Part shown: in pieces, positions 44,463 through 53,596 of the stretch
Position numbering within the stretch: position 1 is the first letter of the stretch
Layout of the letters: each line of letters starts with the position of its first letter
From: Dongia_B sp964406155
GTDB lineage: Bacteria; Pseudomonadota; Alphaproteobacteria; Dongiales; Dongiaceae
Direction of reading: 5' to 3'
Assembly (NCBI GenBank): GCA_964406155.1
Contig: CAYOQR010000027.1
Coordinates: forward strand, 1 to 64,000
DNA length: 64,000 nt
Position numbers and translations under genes: made by a program
Notes under the pieces: generated by a model
Database searches by the model: none
Told to the model about the DNA's origin: nothing
Seen by the model: the letters and a program-made list of their open reading frames with translations, nothing else

Positions 44463-45575
44463 ATGAGGTCAAGAATCATTGCCGCAATGATGGGCATGGG
44501 GGCGCTTCTTGCCGCCGGCAGCGCCCTGGCGCAGGAGACGGATTCGGAAAAGGTCCTGAACGTCTATAACTGGGCGGACTATATCGGGCCCGATACCGTC
44601 GCCAATTTCTCCAAGAAATACGGCATCCAAGTTCACTACGATAACTTCGGCAGCGACAACGAGTTGATGGCGAAGCTGATGGCCGGCGGCACCGGTTATG
44701 ACGTGGTGGTGCCCTCCACCATGTTCTACCCGCGCGGCATCCAGGCCGGCCTCTTCGAGAAGCTGGATAAGGAAAAGCTCACGAACTGGAAGAACATGGA
44801 CGCTTCCGTTCTGAAGTCGATCTCCGACAGCGGAACCGACAAGGATAACCTTTATGCCATGCCCTACATCCAGGGCTATACCAGCTTCATCTACAATGTC
44901 GACATGATCAAGAAGCGCATGCCGGATGCGCCCGTCGACAGCCTTCGGATGTTGTTCGATCCGGCCGTCGCCGCGAAGTTCAAGGATTGCGGGATCAACT
45001 ATGTCGACTCACCGGAAGATGTCGTGCAGCTTGCACTGCTCTATATCGGCAAGAGCCCGAACACCCAGGATCCGGCCGATATCAAGGCCGCCTATGAGGC
45101 GATCAGCAAGGTCCGCAACACTGTCCGGACGGTCGATTCCAACAACTATCTGAACGCCCTTGCCAATGGCGATATCTGCATTTCCATCGGCTGGGTGGGG
45201 AACGACGTCCAGGCGAACAAGCAGGCTCATGATGCCGGCAAGGACGTTCATCTGCAATTCGCCTTGCCCAAGGAAGGCATTCCCGAATACATCGACAATC
45301 TGATGATCATGAAGGATGCCCCGCATCCGAAGAATGCCCTGCTCTTCCTCAACTATATTCTGCAGGCAGACATCACGGCCGACATCATCAACTCGCTCGG
45401 CTATCCCATGCCGAATGCGGCGGCGCATAGCCTGATCAAGCCGGAAATCGCCAATAACAAGACGATCTATCCCGACACGGAAACCTTGCAGCGGATCGTT
45501 CTGCAGATCCCCCGCACAGCCAAGGCCAATCAGGCCGTGGCAGACGGCTGGGTCCGGTTCAAGGCCGGCGAATAA
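44463..45575 (+). CDS. Periplasmic binding protein, PotD type (second system)
   Basis: 370-residue solute-binding protein with a clear signal peptide (cleavage after GSALA near residue 21) and the family opening VLNVYNWADYIGPDTVANF. GGAGGAAGAC precedes the ATG at 44463; the in-frame ATG twelve bases earlier falls on that site. This family also includes binding proteins for mannityl opines, and the neighbouring FrlB-like deglycase makes a sugar-amino acid conjugate a likely ligand (inference). Confidence 0.88.
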   Translation: MRSRIIAAMMGMGALLAAGSALAQETDSEKVLNVYNWADYIGPDTVANFSKKYGIQVHYDNFGSDNELMAKLMAGGTGYDVVVPSTMFYPRGIQAGLFEKLDKEKLTNWKNMDASVLKSISDSGTDKDNLYAMPYIQGYTSFIYNVDMIKKRMPDAPVDSLRMLFDPAVAAKFKDCGINYVDSPEDVVQLALLYIGKSPNTQDPADIKAAYEAISKVRNTVRTVDSNNYLNALANGDICISIGWVGNDVQANKQAHDAGKDVHLQFALPKEGIPEYIDNLMIMKDAPHPKNALLFLNYILQADITADIINSLGYPMPNAAAHSLIKPEIANNKTIYPDTETLQRIVLQIPRTAKANQAVADGWVRFKAGE

Positions 45576-45653
45576 CCATCCTCTCACGATGCCGGGGCCA
45601 CACCGATGAAAAACGGGGTGGTCCCGGCGGATATCTGAAAAGAGTTTCTTTCG

Positions 45654-46454
45654 ATGACCATCAAACCGACTGAACTGCCTGCCTCTCTCCTGGCCGGCCG
45701 CAACGCCCTGGTAACGGGGGGCGCCTCAGGCATCGGCAAAGCGATTTGCAAGGCGTTGGCTGCCGCCGGTGCACGTGTCTGTGTCGCCGATCTCAATGGT
45801 GCTGCGGCCCGGACGCTCGCTGCGGAACTGGGAAGCGAGCATATCGCCGCCGAGTGCGATGTAACGAATGCCACCTCGGTTCAACAGGCCGTCGATCAGA
45901 CATCAGTTCGTTTCGGTACCCTCGATATTCTTTGCGCCAATGCCGGCGTTTCCACCATGAACCGTGTCGCGGATCTGACGGAAGCGGAATGGGATGCCAA
46001 TCTCGACGTCAATGCCAAGGGGGTCTTCCTCACCAATCAGGCTGCGATCCGCCTTTGGCTCGAGGCCGGCCATCCCGGCATCATCGTGAACACCGCCTCG
46101 GTCGGTGGTAAGGCCGGTGCGCCGTTCCTGGCACATTATTGCGCCAGCAAATTCGCCGTCATTGGCTTCACGCAATCCCTGGCAAAGGAAGTCGCGCGCA
46201 ACGGCATCCGGGTCAATTGTGTTTGCCCCGGTTATGTCCGGACATCGATGCAGGAGCGGGAAATCAAGTGGGAAGGCCATCTGCGCGGCATGTCACCCCA
46301 GGCTGTCCTTGATGAATATGTGGCCCTGACACCGATGGGCCGCCTGGAAGAAGCGGAAGATGTCGCCAGGAGCGTCCTGTTCCTGGCAAGCGACCTGGCC
46401 GGCTTCATCACGGGTGAAGCGCTCAATGTGAGCGGCGGCGCATACATGGATTGA
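45654..46454 (+). CDS. Short-chain dehydrogenase/reductase
   Basis: 266-residue classical SDR. Cofactor motif TGGASGIG is at 21-28, CANAGVS near 94-100, catalytic S149, and Y162/K166 in YCASK. The sequence resembles polyol/gluconate-type dehydrogenases acting on sugar hydroxyls. It lies 78 bases after the binding-protein gene in an operon sharing an operator with the FrlB-like gene. It could oxidise a sugar-alcohol moiety of an imported conjugate to the ketose (fructosamine) form that the deglycase pathway needs; that role is inference. Confidence 0.85.
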   Translation: MTIKPTELPASLLAGRNALVTGGASGIGKAICKALAAAGARVCVADLNGAAARTLAAELGSEHIAAECDVTNATSVQQAVDQTSVRFGTLDILCANAGVSTMNRVADLTEAEWDANLDVNAKGVFLTNQAAIRLWLEAGHPGIIVNTASVGGKAGAPFLAHYCASKFAVIGFTQSLAKEVARNGIRVNCVCPGYVRTSMQEREIKWEGHLRGMSPQAVLDEYVALTPMGRLEEAEDVARSVLFLASDLAGFITGEALNVSGGAYMD

Positions 46455-46470
46455 GAACCGCGCCCAACCG

Positions 46471-46493
46471 GGTCACGTGCCGGCCGCGTGACC
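46471..46493. terminator. Inverted repeat between convergent genes
   Basis: GGTCACG (46471-46477) pairs with CGTGACC (46487-46493) around a GC-rich loop, between the converging SDR and GntR genes. No T-run; possibly a shared terminator. Confidence 0.4.
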
Positions 46494-46503
46494 GCCGGGC
46501 TAC

Positions 46504-47259
46504 TTACCGTCGGGAAAAATTGAAGGAAAAGATATCGCCGCGATGATAATCGCGCGCATAAACCACAGGCTCGCCCTCATCGGTGAGGCAGGTTTCGGTG
46601 ATCAGCAGCCAGGGGCCGCGATGGGCCTGTCCGATCACACGACGGATCGCATCCGGCAGCTCGATGGCGGATACCGAGGCGCTCGACATGCGCGGCCGCT
46701 TTCCCTGGCGTCCAAGCAACTCGTTGAGCGAGCCGAGGAAATCGGCCTCGGTATAATCGGCCGGCACGCTGTCCCGCCGCACGATCTCGACACAGTAAAT
46801 CAGCGGGTCGTTCCCCTGCGACCGCACGCGCTCGATGCAGATGACGGGCGTACCGGCCCGGCAGCGCAGAGCCCGAGCGGCGTCTTTGCTGGCGGCTTCC
46901 TCGCGAATGGAGATCACGCGGGTCTCGGGCTTGTAGCCGAGCTGCTGCAGCAGGCTGGTGACGCCCTCATAGGCCGTGATGGGACGCTCGACCTGCAAGG
47001 CGGCAGCACCGGACAGAAAACGACCCCGGCCATGCTTGGTCCAGATGAGCCCTTCCTGTTCGAGCAACTTCAGTGCTTCACGTAGGGTCGGCCGCGAAAT
47101 ATTGAACAGCGCCGACATTTCCTCTTCGGAAGGGAGCTTGTCGCCCGCCGTCAGCTTCTCGCGCGCAATGAGCTCGATGATCGCGTCACGCGCCCGGCCA
47201 CCGATTGATTTGTCCTCACGCAGACGGAAAGATCGATTGCTATTCAAGACACTGCTCAT
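46504..47259 (-). CDS. GntR family regulator, HutC/UTRA subfamily
   Basis: 251-residue regulator. A winged helix at about 20-90 includes LPSEEEMSALFNISRPTLREALKLLEQEGLI, and a UTRA effector domain follows with VICIERVRSQGNDPLIYCVEIVRRDSVP. Regulators of this subfamily, such as FrlR, control Amadori-sugar operons. A direct-repeat variant of the operator lies exactly at its start codon (47258-47272), and the exact core lies before the neighbouring importer and deglycase genes, so it probably represses all three units until the conjugate or its phosphate binds. Confidence 0.88.
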   Translation of the reverse strand: MSSVLNSNRSFRLREDKSIGGRARDAIIELIAREKLTAGDKLPSEEEMSALFNISRPTLREALKLLEQEGLIWTKHGRGRFLSGAAALQVERPITAYEGVTSLLQQLGYKPETRVISIREEAASKDAARALRCRAGTPVICIERVRSQGNDPLIYCVEIVRRDSVPADYTEADFLGSLNELLGRQGKRPRMSSASVSAIELPDAIRRVIGQAHRGPWLLITETCLTDEGEPVVYARDYHRGDIFSFNFSRR

Positions 47260-47272
47260 CAGACATCAGACA
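47258..47272 (-). promoter_or_regulatory. Operator variant at the GntR start codon
   Basis: ATCAGACATCAGACA reads on the other strand as two GTCTGAT-like units, matching GTCTGAC repeated at 41366-41380. It touches the regulator's own ATG, consistent with autorepression. Confidence 0.5.
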
Positions 47273-47426
47273 GCCAATCTTTCAGCGCCACCCAGGCAAG
47301 TCAAGCTTGAAGCAAGACAGTTACCAAGTTGGAAACGCCTCAGGAAAGCACCCCCCTGCCCTCGCCAAAATCCTCGGAAAGGCGCATGAAACGTGACCCG
47401 CAGTCCGATAGCGGCCATCAAATCCA

Positions 47427-47480
47427 TTGACTTCCGGTTCACCGCTTCTATTGTTATCAGACGTCTGACAACAGACAACT
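47427..47480 (+). promoter_or_regulatory. Promoter and GntR-type operator of the first deglycase gene
   Basis: TTGACT (47427-47432), a 16-base spacer and TATTGT (47449-47454), followed by CAGACGTCTG (47458-47467, a perfect palindrome) within GACGTCTGACA, then AGACAAC. The arrangement mirrors 41342-41392. Confidence 0.62.
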
Positions 47481-47509
47481 GAATTTCTTAACGACAAGAG
47501 ATGATCAGC

Positions 47510-48523
47510 ATGCTGAATTTCGACGAATCCAGGTTCCTGCGTATCCAGTCGGGCGCCGCCGCACTCGCCGAACCGATCCACGATCTCATCGGCCGGTGCC
47601 TTGCCAATGGCGCGGAAAACATCTTTTTCCTGGGCGCCGGCGGTGCCGCCGTCTTAATGCAGCCGGCCGTGCGCCTGTTGCAGAGCCACTCGCGGTTCGC
47701 GGTGTATAATAATATGTCCGCCGAATTGATTGTCGAAGACTCGCCCTATCTCGGGTCGAAGTCCATCGTCGTCATTCCCTCGCGCTCCGGCACCACGCGG
47801 GAAAGCATCGAGGTCCTGAAATACTGCAAGGCGAAAGGCGCGACCGTGATCACCCTGGTCGCCCATGGCAATACGCCGCTCGGGCAGGACGCGGACCATG
47901 CCTTGGTCAATTTCGCCGAAGACGATACGTCGAGCGAATCCTTCTATCTGCAATCGCTGCTGATCGCCCTGTCGCTGATGAAGCATCGCGGCGAATATGA
48001 CAGCTATGATCGCGCCGTCGCCGAGCTGAAGAAGCTCCCTGCCTTGCTGATCGACGTCAAGAAATCGATGGAAGCGCGGGCCGAGCAGTTTGCCGAGACG
48101 ATCAAGAACGAGCCCTTCCATATCATCACCGGCGCCGGCTCGACCTGGCCGGAAGCCTTCTATTGGGGCATGTGCATTCTGGAAGAGATGCAATGGATCC
48201 GGACGCGTCCTGTCCATGCGTCGGATTTCTTCCACGGCACGCTGGAAATCCTCGAAAAGGGCGTCAGCCTGATCCTGCTCAAGGGCGAGGATGCCACCAG
48301 GAGTCTGGTGCAGCGCGTGGAGGACTTCGCTCCCGCCTATACAGACAAAATGACGGTCTTCGATACCCGCGCCTTCGCTCTGCCCGGCATATCCGACGAC
48401 ATCCGCAAGCTGATCTCGCCCATCCTGCTGGCGACGGCATTGGAGCGGGTGAATGCTCATTTGGAGGTTAAGCGGAATCATCCGCTGACGACCCGTCGCT
48501 ACTACAACAGGGTCGCTTATTAA
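47510..48523 (+). CDS. SIS-domain fructosamine-6-phosphate deglycase-like protein (copy 1)
   Basis: 337-residue protein with two SIS sugar-isomerase domains, of the FrlB/FraB deglycase type that splits a C6-phosphorylated Amadori compound into glucose-6-phosphate and amino acid or amine. Phosphosugar-binding SRSGTTRES is at 91-99. E226 in LEEMQW and H242 in FFHGTLE keep the 16-residue spacing of the catalytic pair reported for FraB. It aligns without gaps to the copy at 51222. The start at 47510 is chosen because that copy begins with the same MLNFD. No kinase is in this module, so it may rely on the FrlD-like kinase at 56318. Confidence 0.82.
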   Translation: MLNFDESRFLRIQSGAAALAEPIHDLIGRCLANGAENIFFLGAGGAAVLMQPAVRLLQSHSRFAVYNNMSAELIVEDSPYLGSKSIVVIPSRSGTTRESIEVLKYCKAKGATVITLVAHGNTPLGQDADHALVNFAEDDTSSESFYLQSLLIALSLMKHRGEYDSYDRAVAELKKLPALLIDVKKSMEARAEQFAETIKNEPFHIITGAGSTWPEAFYWGMCILEEMQWIRTRPVHASDFFHGTLEILEKGVSLILLKGEDATRSLVQRVEDFAPAYTDKMTVFDTRAFALPGISDDIRKLISPILLATALERVNAHLEVKRNHPLTTRRYYNRVAY

Positions 48524-48531
48524 ATCGGATC

Positions 48532-48571
48532 ATTCGTCAGTGGGATCGCACCAGCGATCCCACTGACGAAT
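48532..48571. terminator. 18-base-stem hairpin after deglycase copy 1
   Basis: ATTCGTCAGTGGGATCGC (48532-48549) is perfectly complementary to 48554-48571 around an ACCA loop. It lies between converging genes and would work in both directions, though neither side has a strong T-run. Confidence 0.7.
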
Positions 48572-48623
48572 TGAACAACTCTTTATTCCAACGAATGCCA
48601 GGGTATTTCGGCTACCGGCCGGG

Positions 48624-49274
48624 TTAAGACGACCGCTTTTCCTGCACGATCCGCGCCAGCGGATTCAGGTTGGGTTCCCCGACCTTGACCAAAGTGTTTT
48701 GGTCGCGATGCTGAAAAGGCGCATCCCGGCCTTTCACGATCAGGGTCGTGTCCAAGAGATAGCTCCACGACCCGTCGTCATGGAAATCGACCTCGATCTG
48801 ATAGGAATTGGTCCGGAAGGCCTGCTCCAGGAACGTTGTCGAGCAGATGCCATATTCCGTTTGCCCGCGTTCCGCCTTTAGAACCAGTTTGGTCGCATTA
48901 GGCTCCGCATGCCCGGCGGCGATGGCAACTTGCCCGCGCGGGATTGCCACGGTCTGGAGGACAAGACCGGTGGCCGGCTCCCAAAGCCAATAGCCGACCT
49001 GGTCATGGAAGGTGATATCCTCTTCCCGCGTATTGATATGGACGTGATAGCGCAATCCGTAGAAGAGCTGCGGCCCGTTCGCTTGTGAATCGATCGGCTG
49101 CATCTCAATGCGCTCATAATACTCGCGCCGCTCCGGGCCATCGGCCTTCGGATTGACGTCGACGCCTCGCTGCCCTTCCCATATCCCCGCGAGCCGACGC
49201 AACGGCCCCAGATTGGCAAGCGTATCGGATGCGGCATTGTCAGGTTCGGTAAAGATGTCGTCGGGAATATCCAA
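48624..49274 (-). CDS. Heme-binding beta-barrel (nitrobindin/FABP-like) protein
   Basis: 216-residue protein with the small-barrel family opening LRRLAGIWEGQRGVD, then YYERIEMQPID and GYWLWEPATGLVLQTVAIPRG, as in nitrobindin-like and THAP4-type heme-binding barrels. The proximal histidine near the C-terminus expected in nitrobindins was not placed with confidence. A TTG start at 49274 is preferred because GGGGAG lies six bases upstream; a GTG 33 bases earlier is the alternative. It converges with the deglycase gene and has no evident operon partner. Function in this context unknown. Confidence 0.68.
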   Translation of the reverse strand: MDIPDDIFTEPDNAASDTLANLGPLRRLAGIWEGQRGVDVNPKADGPERREYYERIEMQPIDSQANGPQLFYGLRYHVHINTREEDITFHDQVGYWLWEPATGLVLQTVAIPRGQVAIAAGHAEPNATKLVLKAERGQTEYGICSTTFLEQAFRTNSYQIEVDFHDDGSWSYLLDTTLIVKGRDAPFQHRDQNTLVKVGEPNLNPLARIVQEKRSS

Positions 49275-49962
49275 GTTACTCTCCCCTAGTGTTTCTGGCG
49301 CGATCACCGCTGCTGATTGAGCTCTTCACCCTATCGATCCGGCAATCGGGAACTTGCCACAACAGAATAAGGCTCATATCGATTACCATAGTGCGGCTCG
49401 ATTACCATAGTGCGGCCCCACCCTGAAAGCGCGGGAGAATGACGTTTCCTTGTATGGCCTGGTCGTGCGCCATGGCTTGCGACGACCGGAAGCCCCAGGC
49501 AATTCCAAGGCCTGCGATCATATACCATATGCCCCATAACACACTGAAATATCTACACAATCAAAAAAAACAGTCCGACACCGGGTATAGTGATCGACCG
49601 CGACCCGGATGTGGGCCTGAGCGAGCGACATCATTGCTCGATTTCTCACAGAACATCGCCTGTCCTGCATTGGGCTCAGGTATACAGTCAAGACAGCGAC
49701 ACAACGAGGCCCTCGCAGGCGCGGTGCGATGCATTGCGGCAAATCGGCCCTGACGCTCCTGGCGCAGCCCTGATGCCGACAAGGGATATGTCGTTATCGG
49801 TCGTGATTTCCGGTGGCGGATCGGCGGACCGAGATTACTGGACCGATCCAAGCCCGCAAGCCAATCTTGCGATTTGAAAACGTGCTGATATGTGGCACTA
49901 AGGGCGCCTCAAGGTTGAGTCTCCCGGGGTAGTCCGGTGCTGCCCCAGGCCGCAGGAGGATC
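49275..49962. other. Non-coding stretch upstream of the LacI gene
   Basis: About 690 bases with no gene I can support; the frames present have low-complexity or unrelated translations. It holds the minus promoter for the beta-barrel gene, the plus promoter for the LacI gene and the 19-base duplication listed next. Confidence 0.55.
49379..49416 (+). repeat. Exact 19-base tandem duplication
   Basis: TCGATTACCATAGTGCGGC occurs twice back to back (49379-49397 and 49398-49416), in the promoter side of the beta-barrel gene. Possibly recent slippage. Confidence 0.85.
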
Positions 49963-50991
49963 ATGTCCGTGACGCGAAAGGGTGTCACACTCAAGGATGT
50001 CGCGGCGGCGGCCAATGTATCGCGCGCGACGGCGGCGCGGGCGCTCAATAGTTACGGCTATGTCGGGGATGAGACAGCGGTCCGCGTGCTCGAAGCGGCC
50101 GATTCACTCGGCTATCGGGCCAATCGCGTCGCACAGGCTTTGCGTCGAGGCCAATTGCCGCTCGTTGGCTATGTGCCGGGCGACATTCAGAATCCCTTCT
50201 TCGCGCGGATCGCCCACGACCTCGAGGTCGAGTTGCGCAAACAGCGTCACAATCTTCTCATCGCCAGCAGCGAAGAAGATGTCGAGCAGGAAAAAGAGCT
50301 GCTGGAAAGTCTTCGCTCCCTCAGCGTCCGTGGCTTTATCCTCGCCCCCACTTCCGCAACCGACAATCAGCATATCGTCAAACTGGCCCGCGACGGCGCG
50401 CCCATCGTCCTGATCGACCGCGTCGCGGAGAATGTGCGGTGCGACAGCGTCGTCGTCGATAATGAAGGCGGTGTGCGGGAAAGCGTGGATTACCTCGTCG
50501 CCAATGGGCATCGCCGCATCGCCCTGCTGCGGGATGAATCCCGGATCTTCACGGCACAGGAGCGTCTCGCCGGGTATCAGAATGCGCTGAAAGCGCATGA
50601 CATCGAGCTCGATGAGTCGTTGATCGGCATCTCGCATTCGACGGTCGAACATGCGATCGAAGCCACGATCCGCCTGTTCAGCCGCCGCGACCGCCCCACG
50701 GCTCTCTTCACCGTGGACAGCCTGATGACACAAGGGGCGCTGCTTGCCTTGCGGTCGATGGGCCTGTCGATCCCGCATGACGTGTCGCTGGTGGGTTTCG
50801 ATGATTTCAATCTCGCCACGTTTACCGATCCGCAGATCACCGTCGTTGCCCAACCGATCGCGGAGATCGGGCCGCTGGCGGCAAAATTGCTGCTCGACCG
50901 CCTCGCCGGTAAGAAAGGCGCGCCACGGCATACGCGGTTTCCGACGCGGCTGATTGTTCGTGGGTCGGTTGCGCGCCCCAAAAAGCGTTAA
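49963..50991 (+). CDS. LacI family transcriptional regulator
   Basis: 342-residue regulator. The helix-turn-helix is at about 8-30 (VTLKDVAAAANVSRATAARAL) with a hinge helix near RANRVAQALRRG, then a periplasmic-binding-protein-like effector domain (VGYVPGDIQNPFFARI to the C-terminus). CAGGAGGATC precedes the ATG. Two matching palindromes 92 and 125 bases after its stop precede the deglycase-importer operon, its likely target. The effector is probably a sugar or sugar-amino acid. Confidence 0.9.
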   Translation: MSVTRKGVTLKDVAAAANVSRATAARALNSYGYVGDETAVRVLEAADSLGYRANRVAQALRRGQLPLVGYVPGDIQNPFFARIAHDLEVELRKQRHNLLIASSEEDVEQEKELLESLRSLSVRGFILAPTSATDNQHIVKLARDGAPIVLIDRVAENVRCDSVVVDNEGGVRESVDYLVANGHRRIALLRDESRIFTAQERLAGYQNALKAHDIELDESLIGISHSTVEHAIEATIRLFSRRDRPTALFTVDSLMTQGALLALRSMGLSIPHDVSLVGFDDFNLATFTDPQITVVAQPIAEIGPLAAKLLLDRLAGKKGAPRHTRFPTRLIVRGSVARPKKR

Positions 50992-51082
50992 CCGATCGAG
51001 CGCTCATCCGTCACCAGACCGCCGTCTTCGCGCACCCCGAATCGTCCTTGCCAAGCGCCCCAGTTCATGGCTAACCTGCCAC

Positions 51083-51133
51083 ATGAGATCGATCTCACAT
51101 TCTCTCTTAATTCGATGTGAGATCGATCTCACA
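51083..51133. promoter_or_regulatory. Twin LacI-type operators
   Basis: TGAGATCGATCTCA at 51084-51097 and the perfect 18-base palindrome TGTGAGATCGATCTCACA at 51116-51133, with centres 34 bases apart and a central CG as in LacI-family sites. They lie between the LacI gene and the deglycase copy 2 operon. Confidence 0.75.
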
Positions 51134-51221
51134 AACGCCGATGGCACAAGACGGCGGACCAAGCCAAGCGCCCATCTGGACATCTGCTCGGGCGCGCATT
51201 TGAGAAATGAGGAAAGACTGC

Positions 51222-52235
51222 ATGCTCAACTTCGACAAGAACCGCTTCGTGAAAATTCAAAGCGGGGCTGTCTCCATCGCAGGAGACGTGCGTGCGCTCA
51301 TGCGCAAGCTGCTGTCGGAGGGCATGGAGCGGCTGTACTTCATGGGAACCGGCGGCGTTCAGCTCCTGACGCTGCCTGCCATCGAATTGGCACAGCGCCA
51401 CTCGACTTTTCCGGTCAGTGCGCAATACCCGGCCCAGGTCGTGCTTGATCCACCGCCGGGTCTCGACAGCAGAGCAGTGGTGGTCCTCCCCTCCCTGTCG
51501 GGTACGACGAAAGAGAGCGTCCATCTTCTCTCCTTCCTGAAACAGCGCGGCGTCCGGACCATTTCCCTGACGGGGCATAAGGATACGCCGCTGGCGCGCG
51601 ATGCCGATTACAACTTCACCAACTTCGCCGAGGACGATACATCGTCCGAATCGTTCTATCTGCAGACCCTGCTGATTGTCTTGGCATTGCTCGCCGAACG
51701 CGGCGAATATGGCGACTTCGACAGCATCGTCGCGGAGCTGCAGCGCCTGCCGAAATTGCTCGTCGATGCCAAGGTGGCCTATGAATCCACGGCCGCCGAT
51801 CTTGCCGCGACGATCAAGGACGAAACCTATCATATTTTCACCGGCGCCGGTTCGGTCTGGCCGGAGGCCTATTACTACGGCATGTGCATCCTCGAAGAGA
51901 TGCAATGGATCCGGACGCGGCCTGTCCATGCGGCGGATTTCTTCCATGGCACGCTGGAACTGGTCGAACCGAATGTCAGCGTCTTCGTGTTCAAGGGTGA
52001 GGATGTTCTGCGTCCGCTCGCCGATCGCGTCGAAAACTTCGCCAAGCGCTATTCGGATCGCGTCCGGATTCTGGACGCCGCCACCGTCAAGCTCCCCGGC
52101 ATTTCAGCTCAGGTGCGCAGCCTGATCTCGCCTGTTCTGCTTGCCACCCTCTTGGAACGCCTCAGCGCTCATCTCGAGGTACTGCGTAATCACCCCTTGA
52201 CGACGCGCCGCTATTACAAACGCGTTGAGTACTAA
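51222..52235 (+). CDS. frlB: SIS-domain fructosamine-6-phosphate deglycase-like protein (copy 2)
   Basis: 337-residue FrlB-like deglycase expected to cleave phosphorylated Amadori compounds to glucose-6-phosphate plus an amino acid. It has SLSGTTKES (91-99) for phosphosugar binding and E226/H242 at the FraB-like spacing. It aligns without gaps to copy 1. The ATG at 51222 has GAGGAAA upstream. It heads an operon with a sugar importer, FrlC-like epimerase and FrlD-like kinase, strong context for the assignment. Confidence 0.85.
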   Translation: MLNFDKNRFVKIQSGAVSIAGDVRALMRKLLSEGMERLYFMGTGGVQLLTLPAIELAQRHSTFPVSAQYPAQVVLDPPPGLDSRAVVVLPSLSGTTKESVHLLSFLKQRGVRTISLTGHKDTPLARDADYNFTNFAEDDTSSESFYLQTLLIVLALLAERGEYGDFDSIVAELQRLPKLLVDAKVAYESTAADLAATIKDETYHIFTGAGSVWPEAYYYGMCILEEMQWIRTRPVHAADFFHGTLELVEPNVSVFVFKGEDVLRPLADRVENFAKRYSDRVRILDAATVKLPGISAQVRSLISPVLLATLLERLSAHLEVLRNHPLTTRRYYKRVEY

Positions 52236-52262
52236 AACGATCTATCCTGGAAGGAGATGCTT

Positions 52263-53591
52263 ATGAAACGTTCATTGCATGTCGTCGCGGCCACGGTGGC
52301 CGCCGTATCGGCGCTGGGTCTCGCGGCCGGCAAAAGCTATAGCGCCGGCAAGCCTGTGGAGGCCGATCCGGCCGCGAAAGTCGACTATAGCGGTACATTG
52401 TCCGTCTTGACCAAGTTCGGATTGCAGCAGCTATCTCCCTATTTCGTCGATCTCGCCAAGGAATATGAAAAGCTTCATCCCGGCGTGAAGGTGGAGCTCA
52501 TCCAGGAAAGTGATGACAGCGTCAAGGGCAAGACCAAGACGCTGGTCGCCTCGAACTCGCTGACCGATGTCTATTTCTCCTGGACGGGAAGCTGGGGCGG
52601 CAATTTCGTTCGCGGCAACCGCGCGGTCGATCTCAGCAAGGTGATCGGCCCGGAGACGGAATGGGGCAAGACGCTGGTTCCCGCCGCCGTGCAGGCCTTC
52701 CAGTACAAAGATAAATATTTTGGCATCCCGCTTTACCTCGATGCCAAGTTCATGGGCTACAACAAGCAGATCTTCTCGAAGCTCGGCCTCAGCGCCCCGA
52801 CCAGCTTCGAGCAACTGCTCTCGGATTGCGACACCATCCGCAAGGCCGGCATCACGCCGATCTCCCTCGGCAACAAGGAAGCCTGGCCGGTCGTCCATTA
52901 TGTCGGCCAGCTCCTTGCCTTTAACGTGCCGCGTGCGGCGCTGGAACGCGACTTCGAGCCGAAGACGGCGAAATACAACGATCCCGGCTATGTCGCTGCG
53001 CTGAAGCAGTTCAAGGAACTGGCGGATCGCTGCACCGACGGTGCGACGATGAACGGCGTTTCCTATGCCTCCGCCCTCCAGGCCTTCAGCAACGCCAAGT
53101 CCGCGATGTATTACCAGGAGATCATCGAGTTTGATCAGAGCGCGGCGCCGGATTCAGCACTGAAACAGGCCGATTTCGGTTTCTTCGTCTTGCCGGTGCC
53201 GGAAGGCGCCAAGGGCGATCCGAAAGCCGTCGAAGGTGCGCCCGAGGGCTATATGATCAACACGGCGTCAAAGAACATTCCGCTGGCGATCGACTTCATG
53301 AAGTTCGTGACCTCGAAGGAACATGGGCAAGTTCTCTCCGCGCCCCCCTATGGACAGCCCAGCGCGACGATCGGCGGCGCCTCGGAAAAGACGATGACCC
53401 CGTCGGTCGTCGAAGGTCTCCAGGAACTCAAATCGGCATCCTACCTGATGCCGTGGCTGGATACCGCGAATTCGCCGCGTGTCGCCGCTGCCTGGCTGTC
53501 CAGCCTTCAGGCCTTGGCGGACGGATCCATGACGCCTGAAAAGGTCATGGATCAGGTCAAGGAAGCCGCTGCCGCCGACGCGAAAAAATAA
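52263..53591 (+). CDS. Sugar ABC solute-binding protein (MalE/family 1)
   Basis: 442-residue periplasmic binding protein with a signal peptide (core VVAATVAAVSALGLAAG, cleavage near residue 30). LSVLTKFGLQQLSPYFVDLAKEYEKLHPGVKVELIQES is the family 1 opening. GGAG six bases upstream fixes the ATG at 52263. It belongs to the importer completed by the next two permeases and the ATPase at 58662. Ligand likely an Amadori compound or related sugar conjugate by context. Confidence 0.88.
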   Translation: MKRSLHVVAATVAAVSALGLAAGKSYSAGKPVEADPAAKVDYSGTLSVLTKFGLQQLSPYFVDLAKEYEKLHPGVKVELIQESDDSVKGKTKTLVASNSLTDVYFSWTGSWGGNFVRGNRAVDLSKVIGPETEWGKTLVPAAVQAFQYKDKYFGIPLYLDAKFMGYNKQIFSKLGLSAPTSFEQLLSDCDTIRKAGITPISLGNKEAWPVVHYVGQLLAFNVPRAALERDFEPKTAKYNDPGYVAALKQFKELADRCTDGATMNGVSYASALQAFSNAKSAMYYQEIIEFDQSAAPDSALKQADFGFFVLPVPEGAKGDPKAVEGAPEGYMINTASKNIPLAIDFMKFVTSKEHGQVLSAPPYGQPSATIGGASEKTMTPSVVEGLQELKSASYLMPWLDTANSPRVAAAWLSSLQALADGSMTPEKVMDQVKEAAAADAKK

Positions 53592-53596
53592 CGCAG

